Origin: Selaginella moellendorffii
Taxonomy: Eukaryota > Streptophyta > Lycopodiopsida > Selaginellales > Selaginellaceae
Length of the DNA stretch: 64,000 nucleotides
Assembly: GCF_000143415.4 (NCBI RefSeq)
Contig: NW_003314298.1
Location: 1,474,978-1,538,977 of the forward strand
Direction: 5' to 3'
A model generated the notes under the pieces. That model was given only the letters and a program-made list of their open reading frames with translations, was not told where the DNA came from and searched no databases. Made by a program: the position numbers and the translations under genes. Each line of letters opens with the position of its first letter. Position 1 is the first letter of the stretch. Below, piece by piece: positions 9,432 through 18,987 of the stretch.

Positions 9432-11891
9432 ATGCGCCTCTCCTCGCGATGGCGCCTCTTGTTTCGCAGCGGCGCGAGGCGAGTGAGCACGCAGGCGAGG
9501 GCGCCGATCGTTTTCAAGGTGAGCGAGCCCGTGCCCGTGATCTATCCATCGCTCAGGAACCGCTGGAAGCCGCTGGAAGTGGTGGCTCCATTCGAGCTTC
9601 CCGAAGAGGCGCAATTCTCTGGCGATGGAAGCGATGAAGAAGATGAAGAGGAGGAAGAAGAGGAGGAGCAGCATAGATCTAGGCGAGGGAGACAGGCAAA
9701 GGATCAAAGGCAAATGCAGGGAAGGGTAAAGCATCACAAAAGAGAAGAGTTTCACGAAGAGGAAGAAGGAGGAGGTACGCAAGAGGAAGAAGAAGACGAC
9801 CAAGGGATCATAGAAATAGAAGAAGATCACGACGAAGAAGAATGTAGCGACGAAGACGACGATGATCTCGTCATGAATTCCGAGGAGGAAGCCGACTACC
9901 AAGAGCTCGCTCGAATGGTTGACGAGGAGGATCGAGAAGAGGCCGAGGCCGCACAGGCAGCCAAAGCTAGAGCTCGCGATCGTCACCGCAGTCGAGAGGA
10001 ACCACAAGATCAAGCCCTCGTCCTCCAAAAACCTCCCAAGAACACGACGAGATCACCGGTGGTGGAAGATCAAGAACAGGAGCAAAGTTCCAGCAGGGAA
10101 TCGAGTGACCACCATAGCGGTTCCAAGCGACTCGAGCAAATCATCCGGGAGCTCGAGCAACAGGACGTGAAGTTCGACTCGGCGGCGTATGGATCGCTCC
10201 TCCAGTGGTGCGGAAACTCCAAATCCCTCGATCTGGGATCCCGCGTCTTGGATCACATGATCAAGACGAAGCAAACGCTGGACAGATACCTCCTCAACAT
10301 GCTCGTCGAGATGTACGGCAAATGCGGCGCCGTCGGACAGGCCCGACAGACATTCGACCGGATATCGCGGAAGAATGTCTTCTCGTGGACAATCATGATC
10401 ACGGCCTACGCCCAGAACGGGCACAGCGCAGAGGCGATCAAGCTCCTGGCGGCCATGGATCTCGACGGCGAGCCTCCAAATGTGGTGACGTTCGTCAACG
10501 CGCTCGCCGCTTGCTCGAGCTCGCGATCGCTCCACGCCGGCCGGATCATCCACGAGAGCTTGGCGGCGAGAAATCTCGACTCCAATCTCATCGCCCAGAC
10601 CGCGCTGCTCGACATGTATAGCAAGTGCTCGAGCTTGCAAGAGGCGATCCGGGTGTTCTCCGCGATCAAGAACAAGGACACGGTGTCGTACAACGCCATG
10701 ATCTCCGCGCTCTCTCGCCAGGGGTACGGCAAGGAATCGCTGGAATTGTTCCAGAGAATGGAGCTCGAGGGGGTCCGGCCGGACGAGGTGACGTACGGCA
10801 GCGTCCTCAACGCTTGCGAGAGGCTTGGCGCTCTATCGTACGGAATCTCCGTACACCGCCGGATTCGTGGGACCGCGCTAGAGTCGGACGTGGTGGTGGC
10901 CACCGCGCTGGTCGGGCTGTATGGCCGCTGTGGCCAGCTGGATTCCGCTCGGGGAATGTTCGAGGCGATGGGGCAGAGGGGCGTGGTGGCGTGGACGCTC
11001 ATGATCTCTTCCCTGGCCCAGAATGGGCGAGGCGATGAGGCGCTGGATCTCTTCCGGAGGATGGAATGCGCGGGCGTGGCCCCCGACGAGGTGACGCTGG
11101 CGAGTGCCTTGCTGGCGTGTGGTGGCCGCCGCGTGGAGGAGGGGCGGCGGATATTCGACGCCCTGGGGAGGGTATATCCGGTGTCCGCCTCGGCGGAACA
11201 CTACGGTTGCATGGTGGAGGTTCTAGGGCGGGCGGGGAAGCTCGAGGAGGCCGAGGGTTTGATCCAGGGAATGCCGTGCAAGGCCAGCGGCGCGATCTGG
11301 ATGGCGCTGCTGGCGGCTTGCAATCGGCGCGGCGATCTGGAGCGGGGGATTCGTGCTGCGAATCGAGCACAGCAGCTCGATCCCGGGAGCTTTGCGGCGT
11401 CCATGGCGATGCTCGCGGAGCTGTATGGAGCGGCGGGGCGGTGGGAGGATGCTGCCAGGGTCAGGAAGGCTGTGGAATCGAGGAATGCGAGGAGGGAGCC
11501 CGGCGGGCGGAGCTGGATCGAGGTGAAGAACAGGGTGCACGAGTTTGGGGAGGATGATGATCGTCTGCAAGGCCCTCGGCTGGACAAGATCCGTGGCGAG
11601 CTCCAGCGATTGAGCTCGCTAGCCGTCGAGGAAGGGGGGATTTGCAAGGACGAGAATGCCAGGGCTCACATTCTTGGCTGCTGCCACAGCGAGAAGGTGG
11701 CGATTGGATTTGGGATTGTGTCCACGCCTGCTGGGCAATTGATAAGGATCGTCAAGAATCTAAGGGCTTGCCACGATTGCCATGCTTTTGCCAAGTTTGT
11801 GTCTAGAAGGATACAGAGGGAAATAAGTGTGCGGGATCCGTATGGCTTGCATTGCTTCCAGACTAATGGCTCTTGCTCTTGTGAAATTTGA
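9432..11891 (+). CDS. DYW-class PPR RNA-editing protein with acidic N-terminal extension
   Basis: An intronless gene of 819 aa, ATG at 9432. Residues 1-60 are Arg/Ser-rich, as in mitochondrial or plastid targeting. Residues about 68-225 are an extraordinary Glu/Asp/Arg-rich low-complexity stretch. PLS-type PPR repeats start near residue 245 (MYGKCG, VFSWTIMI, VSYNAMI, VVAWTLMI), followed by E/E+ segments and the PG box (PGGRSWIEVKN). The DYW cytidine-deaminase-like domain closes the protein: HSEKVAIGFG holds the HxE catalytic pair, and CHDCH is the zinc pair. The terminal block is CSCEI rather than CSCGDYW, so the namesake tripeptide is missing. Role: C-to-U editing of organellar transcripts. 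The charged region is not typical of the family and may be a linker or protein-binding insertion. Confidence 0.9.
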   Translation: MRLSSRWRLLFRSGARRVSTQARAPIVFKVSEPVPVIYPSLRNRWKPLEVVAPFELPEEAQFSGDGSDEEDEEEEEEEEQHRSRRGRQAKDQRQMQGRVKHHKREEFHEEEEGGGTQEEEEDDQGIIEIEEDHDEEECSDEDDDDLVMNSEEEADYQELARMVDEEDREEAEAAQAAKARARDRHRSREEPQDQALVLQKPPKNTTRSPVVEDQEQEQSSSRESSDHHSGSKRLEQIIRELEQQDVKFDSAAYGSLLQWCGNSKSLDLGSRVLDHMIKTKQTLDRYLLNMLVEMYGKCGAVGQARQTFDRISRKNVFSWTIMITAYAQNGHSAEAIKLLAAMDLDGEPPNVVTFVNALAACSSSRSLHAGRIIHESLAARNLDSNLIAQTALLDMYSKCSSLQEAIRVFSAIKNKDTVSYNAMISALSRQGYGKESLELFQRMELEGVRPDEVTYGSVLNACERLGALSYGISVHRRIRGTALESDVVVATALVGLYGRCGQLDSARGMFEAMGQRGVVAWTLMISSLAQNGRGDEALDLFRRMECAGVAPDEVTLASALLACGGRRVEEGRRIFDALGRVYPVSASAEHYGCMVEVLGRAGKLEEAEGLIQGMPCKASGAIWMALLAACNRRGDLERGIRAANRAQQLDPGSFAASMAMLAELYGAAGRWEDAARVRKAVESRNARREPGGRSWIEVKNRVHEFGEDDDRLQGPRLDKIRGELQRLSSLAVEEGGICKDENARAHILGCCHSEKVAIGFGIVSTPAGQLIRIVKNLRACHDCHAFAKFVSRRIQREISVRDPYGLHCFQTNGSCSCEI

Positions 11892-13033
11892 TAGAAGAAA
11901 CGAGCTCGTTTTGATGGAAAACTCACAAATGCCTGGAAGTAGGAGCCAAAAACCTAATAACAAGCCCTAAAAAGGTGGACATTACACTAACTATGTGATT
12001 GGAGATGACAGAGTTATCTAAACAATGGAGGGAGCTCCTGGGCCAAGCTCTGCTGATTTGCAGTAGCAACACTACACACTAGAGAAACAAGAGGATAGGA
12101 AATGTGAATTTTTTAATTTGGAGTGAGTTCTAACATTGAACTTAATTTACATGAATCATGAATTGCAAATTGAATTATTAAGGATTAGTGGGTGATTTGT
12201 GGCACTGCACACCATTGGATTAACTCAAATTTTAAGAATTGCATTGAACAATAAAAAACCGTTGGATTGAATGATTTATAACAATTATTATATATCTGCA
12301 TGCTACTTGCTTGCTTTGTTGGCTGTGCTGTTGCTCACTCATTGAGTTCATGAATTGCCACTTTTGCTAGTGAGCTACAACCATTTTCAAAGTCTCCTCT
12401 TCTACTCCTTGTAGCATCCTTGGCAAATTTGGCTTTGTTTGCCAGACTCAACCGTTGGATTGAATGATTTATAACAATCATGAATTGCCAGACATCAGTT
12501 TGCTGATGTTTGATTAAGTGTTTGGAGTAGTCCCTGAAATGCTCATTTAACAGGTTGCTCCATTTGCTTTTTAAACTAACCCTATTATGAACCAAAGACA
12601 GGGCAAAATTAAAGATGAGCCTTGCCTTCTATGCCATGACATGGTTAAATTCCACCCCCTAGCCTACTCTATTAAGCTTGCGAGAGTTTATTAAAAGCTA
12701 CTCAAGTTTGCCAAAAGATCAGAATTAGATTCAAACATAAGCATCTAATTAAAGAGATAAAACAAAATGACAATTAAATTGAAAACTCCAGTCGCAATGT
12801 AGATGATTTTCTCAAGAGAAAACTCTTGCCTCTTGAAATAGCCATGCTCCAAGGCAGCTCTGGTAGTGATGAGATCAAAACAGCCAAAGAGATTATCTGA
12901 AGAAATACAAAACAAATAACACAAAATGTGGAAAAGAAGAAAAAAATAAACCAAAGTCACACAAATTGTATAAATCACAGAAGCTTAAGCATCACTTCTG
13001 ATCAAATCCAGATAAACCATATTTGATACTCAC
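11892..13033. other. AT-rich intergenic region with short direct repeats
   Basis: No supported gene. A 29-bp direct repeat (12257-12285 and 12450-12478) is seen, followed by related pieces ending in CATGAATTGCCA at about 12350 and 12480. Short reading frames on the minus strand at 12335-12595 and 12745-12978 match nothing I recognise. Confidence 0.45.
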
Positions 13034-13126
13034 CTGACAAAAGGATGTTGGTGGGCATTTTTCACCCACACTTTGCCTCGAGAATCCGTGAAATTGATCG
13101 CGCTGCCACAATCAATCCTTTTGAGA
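13034..13126 (-). pseudogene. Malectin-like domain fragment
   Basis: On the minus strand a short frame reads IDCGSAINFTDSRGKVW, closely resembling the start of malectin-like extracellular domains (a Cys-Gly-Ser step, then F-T-D-x-x-G-x-x-W). It ends at a good donor site (CAG then GTGAGT at 13033-13028). No following exon continues the domain in frame, and no start codon or signal peptide precedes it, so I read it as a relic of a receptor-like gene. Confidence 0.4.
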
Positions 13127-13202
13127 AAAAAATGCCTGGAAAGAGCACTAGGGAAGAGGACCACAATCTGCAGCAAGAAAGCAGAAGGCCATTCTAAAAG
13201 GG

Positions 13203-15622
13203 TTAATTTAATATGTTTAACCCTAAACTACCCTCTACTTTAGTGAATATATTTGCCATGAGAATGTAGCTTGTAGCTTTCTTCTCATCTACCCTCAGCA
13301 GAGATTCAAAAGCAAACCTCCCAATTTCCACATTCTGCCACTTGTGACATGCAGCCAAAAGAGAAGTCCACGTAACCACGGTTGGCTCCAATGGCATAGA
13401 CTTCACCATTGCCACGGCAGCATCCAGCTCATTCGCCCTCCCCAGCATATCCACCATACAATGGTAGTGCTCTCTCCCAGCCTTGATCCCATACCTCGCC
13501 ACCATTTCCTGGAAATATTTCCTTCCACTGGCCACCTCGCCCGCATGGCTACACGCTGTGAGAACCGAGAGCAACGTAACACCGTCTGGCTCCACTCCAC
13601 TCTCACGCATCCTCTCCAAATTCTCCACAACACGATCTGTGAATCCCTGTGACGCATAGCCAGCGATCAAAGCGCTCCAAATCTTGACAGAGCTACTGCC
13701 GCCGCTGCTGTTAGTGATGATCGAGTCGAAAACTTCCTGAGCAGCGGCCAAGTTCCCGGACTTCGCGTAGAAATCCACCAGCGAGTTTGCGAGGAACTTG
13801 TCACTCTCGAGGCCCTGCCTGCAAATCCGTGCGTGGATTTCTCTGCCGGTCTCGAGCGATGCTAGCTTCCCGCAAGCTACCAGCGCAGCTCCAAGTGTTC
13901 TTCCGGGGATTGGATTTAACTCTAGCAGCTCTTGGAGGGCTGCAAAGAGCTCCAGTGCGAGCTCGGCTTCTCCATTTCCTGCGTAGCCAAGTAGCAGTGA
14001 GTTCCACGAGATCAAGCTATGCCTTACCATCCTGTCAAACACCGCTCGAGCATCAACCATGCTCCCACACTTTGCGTACATATCCATCAAAGCACCGGCT
14101 ACAAAACCATCACGCTCGAATCCACTGCTTGCAACTTGAGAGTGAATCTCCATACCTCTTTCCAGGCACTTGGCTTTGACGATCTTTCCAAAAACTCCAA
14201 CGCCATCTTCGTCGGCAGCCAAGCTTGTGCAGGCCATCGATGCAGCGGCGTAAGTTCGAGCGTCTCGCGAGCACTCCATTTGCGAGTAGAGCTCCAAAGC
14301 GCGCTCGCTTTCGCCGTTTTCCGTGTAGCCCAGGATCATACTCGTCCAGGACACGGCGTCTCGCTGGTTCATGCTGTCAAACACTGCCTTAGCATCCATC
14401 AAGCTTCCACAAGTGGAGTACATACCGATCATAGCGTTTGCTACGTAGATGTTTGAGTCGTGTAAGTTCTTGGCTACCTCGCTGTGGAGCGATCTTCCTC
14501 GCTCGAGCCACTGGAGCTTTTTATCCGATTCTTCTCTCGCTGCTAAACTCGTAGCTGCCGTGATCGCCGCGACAAATGCTCTGGCATCAGGATCACAGCC
14601 TCTGAGAGCTACCATTCTCGCAAACAGATCTAGCCCGAGCTCGGCCTCTCCATTTTCCACACAGCCAAGTATGAGCGACGTCCAGGAGACCACTGAGTGC
14701 TGCTTCATCCTGTCAAACACCGCTCTCGAGTCCCGTAAACTTCCACACTTGGCATAGAAGTCGACCAGGCTGTTCTCGAGAAAGATGTCGTCGTCGTCGT
14801 CTTCATCGCAGTTGCTGCTTCTCAAGAACTTTGAGTGTATTTCCATCCCTTTTTCCAGGCAACCGAGCTTGACAAACTTATCGTCGACTTCCAGGCCTTG
14901 CTCTTTGCTTGCCGAACTAGCCAAAGCCATGATCACCGCGAGAAAAGTCCGAGAATCTGAAACGCAGCCTTGCTGATCGAGCATACTGCCGAAGAGCTCC
15001 AAAACCATTTTTTCCTCTCCGTGAGTGGCATAGCCGAGTAGCAAAGCGTTCCAACAAGCTGTGCTACGAAGAGAAGAACTCGTTCCCGTCCCTTCAAACA
15101 CTTCTCGAGCGTCATCCAAACTCCCACACTTGGAGTACATACTGATCAAGCTGCTGGCGACGTAAGCGTTGGAGGCAAGCCCACTCTCGATCGCCTCCAA
15201 ATGGAGCTTCTTACCAGTCACTACATCCCTGGAAGCGCTACAAGATCTTAGCGAGGATAGCAACCTGGAAATGCGACGTTCTTCCTGTTCTTGAGAGCTA
15301 AAACTCGTCGTGGTCGCGAAACTGTGCTGTGCCAGGGAGTTTTCGCCGAGCCTGGATTGAACCCATCGAGGGCAGTAGAGCGATCCAATCCACAAACTCT
15401 CCCCAGTCTCCACATTCTTGAAATCTGGAAGATTTTGCCACTAAAAACTAGGCATTGCGATGGAGCAAGAAGAACAGGTCTTACATCTTTCTTAGCTCTG
15501 TTGTCCCGCCACACTCCTGGATTCCGGAAGAGATCGAGCCACTTGCGCTCCTCTTGCAAGATGCGATCTCCATCGCCAGGAAAACAGCAATGGTTGCGCC
15601 AAGCGATCCTCCGGTAGAGCAT
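13203..15622 (-). CDS. PDF-motif/PPR fusion protein, probably organellar
   Basis: Two exons, 15622-15485 and 15440-13203, separated by a 44-bp GT-AG intron, give 791 aa. The large exon alone has no ATG before its repeats; the upstream exon supplies an ATG at 15622. Residues 28-72 of the joined product form a PDF motif: W28, a WRDNR block (38-42), PDFK (51-54), GESLW (59-63) and a final PRW (70-72). This motif was described in plant OSB organellar single-stranded-DNA-binding proteins. From about residue 105 onward PLS-type PPR repeats follow (MYSKCG, VVSWTSLI, MYSTCG, AVSWTSMI, MYAKCG, LISWNSLL), ending in a partial E region without DYW. N-terminal residues (MLYRRIAWRN) suit organelle import. 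The intron splits the PDF motif between D46 and W47, which strongly supports the splice. Function unknown; a nucleic-acid-binding organellar role is expected. Confidence 0.8.
15441..15484 (-). other. 44-bp intron within the PDF motif
   Basis: The donor is GAT|GTAAGA at 15484 and the acceptor TTTTTAG|TGG ends at 15441. Removing it joins WRDNRAKKD to WQNLPDFK in phase 0 and restores a complete PDF motif. Such short introns occur throughout this window. Confidence 0.75.
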
Positions 15623-15756
15623 CAAAGACAAGCCCGCCCTAATTTCCAAAATACCGGTATATTCTAAACAGAATATGCTGAGCGAATAGAGCGGTATATT
15701 CTAAATCTAGACGGAATATTCTTATTTACAAAAAAAGAAAGTTTCGTATATTCGAT

Positions 15757-16750
15757 CTAAAAGCCTAGTAAAATTTCTTGACCGTTGGTTTCATATAGAA
15801 ACTTGGTCTTGTAATGCACAGACATGTCGAGGCTCCACATCATGATCCCGGGCAATCTTCCACTCGTTTCATTGATGATCCTGTGAACTCCCGCAAAGAA
15901 ATCATCCCCCTGGATGCCTCGATCGCGCACCTGGAGACTCACCAGCGTCTTGTCCACGCCGAAGATCTCCGCTTTCCGGTTGTAGTTGGCCACGAACTTG
16001 TCCACCGAGGGCGCATTCCTGGTCGTATAGAACTGATAGTTGACATAATCGATCGTGGAGTTGTAGCTCTGGAAGAGTTTGATGTACTGCGGATCGATGT
16101 TCTCGAATGGTGCGATGGTGGCGATGGTGATGATCTTGTCAGCTTTGAGCCTGGTGATAAGCTCGCCAATGCAATACGCGAAGGTGGTGTTCTCGCTGTG
16201 GAAGCTCTCATAATCGATGTCGATCCCATCAAGCGAGTAAGTACGGACGATCTTGGCGATGGAGTTGTGGGCATTTTTGATCCAGGCTTCCGGATCTTTC
16301 GGATCATACCAGAAGAGGATTTTATCTTTCCCGGCCCGGGTATAGACACTCCAGCCCCCCAAACTCATAAGAACTTTGACGTTGCTTCGCGAGGATTTGA
16401 TCTCCCGGACAGACTCTGGAGTGAGATCTTCGGACCACACCTGGTTGAAGATCCCGTTTCGCGGCTTGCCATTTTCGTCGGCATCGACGGCGAAGCTGAG
16501 GATGAAGTAGAAATCTATAGCCGCATCGATTGGAACCTTGGCGAATGTCACAGAGTATCCCTCGGCTCCAAGGTACTCTGCGAAGATCTTTCTCTTGGCT
16601 TGCGGTGGAACCGTCGAATTATCTGCAAAGATCAAACGTTTCTATCCACCTTCCATTTCTACAAAGCGATTTCTTACCTTGAAGTGAAGCTGAGGATCCA
16701 AGAACAAGCAAAAGCAAAGCGCCCACAACATAAGAAATCGTCATCGCCAT
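15757..16750 (-). CDS. GH18 chitinase, secreted
   Basis: Two exons, 16750-16678 and 16622-15757, separated by a 55-bp intron, give 312 aa. Exon 1 encodes a hydrophobic signal peptide (ISYVVGALLLLVLGSS). The mature part is a single GH18 TIM barrel: SLGG at 111-114 (beta-3 motif) and the catalytic DxxDxDxE as LDGIDIDYE, where E163 is the general acid. No chitin-binding (hevein) domain is present. GH18 enzymes hydrolyse beta-1,4 GlcNAc linkages, typically in defence or wall remodelling; this short form resembles bulb-type class III/chitinase-2-like proteins, some of which are storage or inhibitor proteins despite keeping the fold. All catalytic acids are intact, so activity is plausible. The start codon overlaps an opposing ATG at 16749 through a CATG palindrome. 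Confidence 0.87.
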
Positions 16751-17030
16751 GGCTGCTGCTCAAACAAATCTGAGATTTTCTTCTTCTCCTCGGGGAATTT
16801 CGAGTTCTTCGTCACTGGTTTTAAGTACTCTGCCACGAAAGCGTGTGGCAATGTTTCTATGCGAGCCGACCAACGCTAAAACCAAAGCGCGGAACTATTT
16901 GGATGAACTTGCTCGATCCGGGCGAATCCCAGCCATCAGCAAATTTTTAAACAGGGCCGTTGGATCTTACAAGTTTCAAATGGTTTCAGCCCTAACGAAT
17001 ATCTCCCAGCGGCACGTAACATATTCCTAA
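16749..17030 (+). CDS. Hypothetical 93-residue reading frame, doubtful
   Basis: The frame starts at an ATG that overlaps the chitinase start codon on the other strand and has a Ser/Arg-rich N-terminus that resembles a plastid transit peptide, followed by a short basic region. I recognise no domain. It occupies the space expected for the promoters of the chitinase gene and the PRAT gene at 17067. It could be a real small protein or chance; I lean to chance. Confidence 0.2.
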   Translation: MAAAQTNLRFSSSPRGISSSSSLVLSTLPRKRVAMFLCEPTNAKTKARNYLDELARSGRIPAISKFLNRAVGSYKFQMVSALTNISQRHVTYS

Positions 17031-17066
17031 TCTACGGTCTCCTCACAACCCCAATTTTTATTGGCG

Positions 17067-17949
17067 ATGGCTTCCTCCACAGATGGCGCTGCCGGGCGCG
17101 GCGATGGCGATGGAGACGATTCCAAGAGCAGCGCTGCCGTTCTTCCAGATCATTTCGTCCCGGAGAGCACGAATCTCCCAGCTTACTCTTGCGTGATCAA
17201 GGGGGTGGGCGATGCGATGTCGGGCGCCGTCATGGGCAGCGTCTTTGGTTTTGGTATGTTCTTGCGGTTTCTTTCCAGCTTGCTCGAGAATGTGAGCGAT
17301 GGAGGATGTCTTGTGGCAGGCACTGGGCTGTTCCAGAAGAAGGGTTTCAAGGGAGCTCTCCACTCTGGTGCTTCATCCGCCAAGGTACCATAAACTCTTC
17401 TCTTTCCCGAAGACAATTCCAATGCTTCTCGTTTCTCCAGACCTTCGCGATTCTATCCGGCATACATGGATTTGTGACGACTCTCCTGATCCAAATCCGT
17501 GGAAAGAAAGATGGTATGCTGCTCTTTTCTCGGAATTTTTGTTCTAAACTTTCTTGCAGCGATCAATGCTGGAATCGCTGGTTGTGCCACCGGCATTGCT
17601 CTCAGCGCTCCAGGTTCGCATTTCTATCAAACATAGATCTTATAGAACTTAAAACTTCTTTGCTCCATCGCCAGGGAATCCAGCAGCGCTCTTGCAAGGC
17701 TGCGCAACGTTTGGGGTGTTCTCCTACTTTGTGGAAAGGATGAACACCACCCAGCCAGCGATCGCAGCGACGCTAACCGGCAAGAAAAAATCCAGGGACA
17801 AAAATCGCGGCAAAGAGCTCCATGGATTCCCGGTGCTGCCGCCATTCACTCTCGCTCCAGCTTTCATGGACGGCTACCACGCTCTAAATCTCCCCAAATT
17901 GCAGCTACTGAGCTTCGGCAACGAGCACAGCAGCGCAAAGTTTTTGTAA
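17067..17949 (+). CDS. PRAT-family (Tim17/22/23-like) membrane protein
   Basis: Five exons, 17067-17253, 17320-17384, 17441-17513, 17560-17613 and 17675-17949, with all phases consistent, give 217 aa. The first intron is easily missed because the frame stays open through it; removing it restores the family sequence FGFGTGLFQKKGFKG. The acidic N-terminus is followed by four membrane spans with Gly/Ala-rich PRAT features (GDAMSGAVMGSVFG, AINAGIAGCATGIALS, LLQGCATFGVFSYF). It most resembles the Arabidopsis pair At4g26670/At5g55510, assigned to organelle inner-membrane protein or metabolite transport. The C-terminal 45 residues are a soluble basic extension. Substrate and organelle remain inferred. 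Confidence 0.85.
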
Positions 17950-18098
17950 AACTCTCGAGTGTAAAGTTTAGATTTTGCTTCAATCGCAGCCGTTGAATCT
18001 AAAACCAATCTCGGCCGCTGATCTAAACCAATCGCAGTCGTTCGTTTGTTAGTATGATTTTAGGGCTCTTGACGGCTTCGGCATTTAGGGCTTGTCAG

Positions 18099-18106
18099 TA
18101 GGGTTT
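18099..18106. promoter_or_regulatory. Telo-box upstream of the eS29 gene
   Basis: TAGGGTTT (reverse telo-box) lies 20 bp upstream of the ribosomal protein start codon, with a TTAGGGCTT close by. Telo-boxes are a recognised feature of plant ribosomal-protein promoters. Confidence 0.5.
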
Positions 18107-18126
18107 GGAGGAGAAATCTCGGCGCC

Positions 18127-18444
18127 ATGGGGCACACCGCTGTGTGGAACTCGCATCCGAAGAAGTATGGACCTGGATCTAGGCAGTGGTAAGGATTCTC
18201 TCGGTCTTCTTCTTCTTCTCTAGCGCGAAGAAATTTGATCGATGTTTTGCCCTGGATTTCCAGCCGGGTCTGTGGGAATGGCCACGGCCTCATTCGCAAA
18301 TACGGGATAATGTGCTGCAGACAGTGCTTCAAGACTTACGCCAAGGACATTGGCTTCATCAAGGTGCGTGGCGAATTTCTCTCTCGTTTTGCTCTTGCCG
18401 GGACTGAAATCTTTACTCCTTTCGTGTTCTTCCAGTACCGGTAG
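18127..18444 (+). CDS. RPS29: 40S ribosomal protein eS29 (uS14 family)
   Basis: Three exons, 18127-18188, 18264-18363 and 18436-18444, give 56 aa, exactly the family length. The protein begins [15 protein letters not shown] and carries the zinc motif [15 protein letters not shown]...CRQCF, with four cysteines binding one zinc ion, then the invariant KDIGFIK end. The last exon has only nine coding bases (Tyr, Arg, stop). It is a structural component of the small cytosolic ribosomal subunit head near the mRNA path. A telo-box upstream fits coordinate regulation with other ribosomal-protein genes. Identity is certain. Confidence 0.97.
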
Positions 18445-18987
18445 AGTGAAATCGAGCTCCAGGAAGTTCTCAATCTAGGAAAAATGGATCCGCGAGAGAG
18501 GCGATCGAAATTTTGACAAGAAAAAAAAACCATGTAGCTTGAGTTCTTCCTGGAATGAAAATTGTTCTCTGTTTTTCCTTGATCGAATCGAGTGTTTTAA
18601 AGTTTTTACTGCGTTGGGAAGGTCACATTCTACTGTCTTGTCACGAGATTTAATCTCTGTTACAGTTTAAACGCGTGGCAGAGCTGGCACCGTCGAGATG
18701 AGCTGTGATCGACGGTGAGTGGTAGATGGGGCTATGGCTGCTCGTGGATGAATAGCACTCCGCGAGATCGATCGATCGATTTAGCAACTTAGCTCCCGAT
18801 CGAGGCGATCGCCGGGAAAAAGCGAAGAATGGAGGCATCCGCGACAGTAATGGTTCATACAAAGGCTCGGGAATTCAGATGCTAGGCGCCATCGCAACAC
18901 AAGATTCCTCTTCCTCCTCCTTCTCCTCCTCCTCCTCCTTGATTCTTCCTTCTAGATGTAGGACGCCATATTTCGATCGATCCATCC
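18445..18987. other. Spacer between eS29 and exostosin gene
   Basis: About 540 bases without a supported gene. It contains a GATC-rich tract near 18770 and a CTC/TTC-rich run at 18907-18945 just before the exostosin start, which may be its 5' leader (plant leaders are often CT-rich). Confidence 0.4.

Noticed and set aside
9414-10028. Long hydrophobic minus-strand frame opposite the DYW-PPR gene
   Set aside because: It is the complement of the Glu/Asp codon-rich tract and simply mirrors it as Phe/Leu/Val codons; no independent support.
10053-11647. Several 100-200 codon frames on both strands inside the DYW-PPR gene
   Set aside because: High GC lowers stop frequency; these overlap a clear PPR coding sequence and show no domain.
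15248-15649. 133-codon frame running through the PDF-PPR intron
   Set aside because: Reading through the 44-bp intron loses the PDFK and LW parts of the motif and ends at a stop; splicing gives the coherent product.
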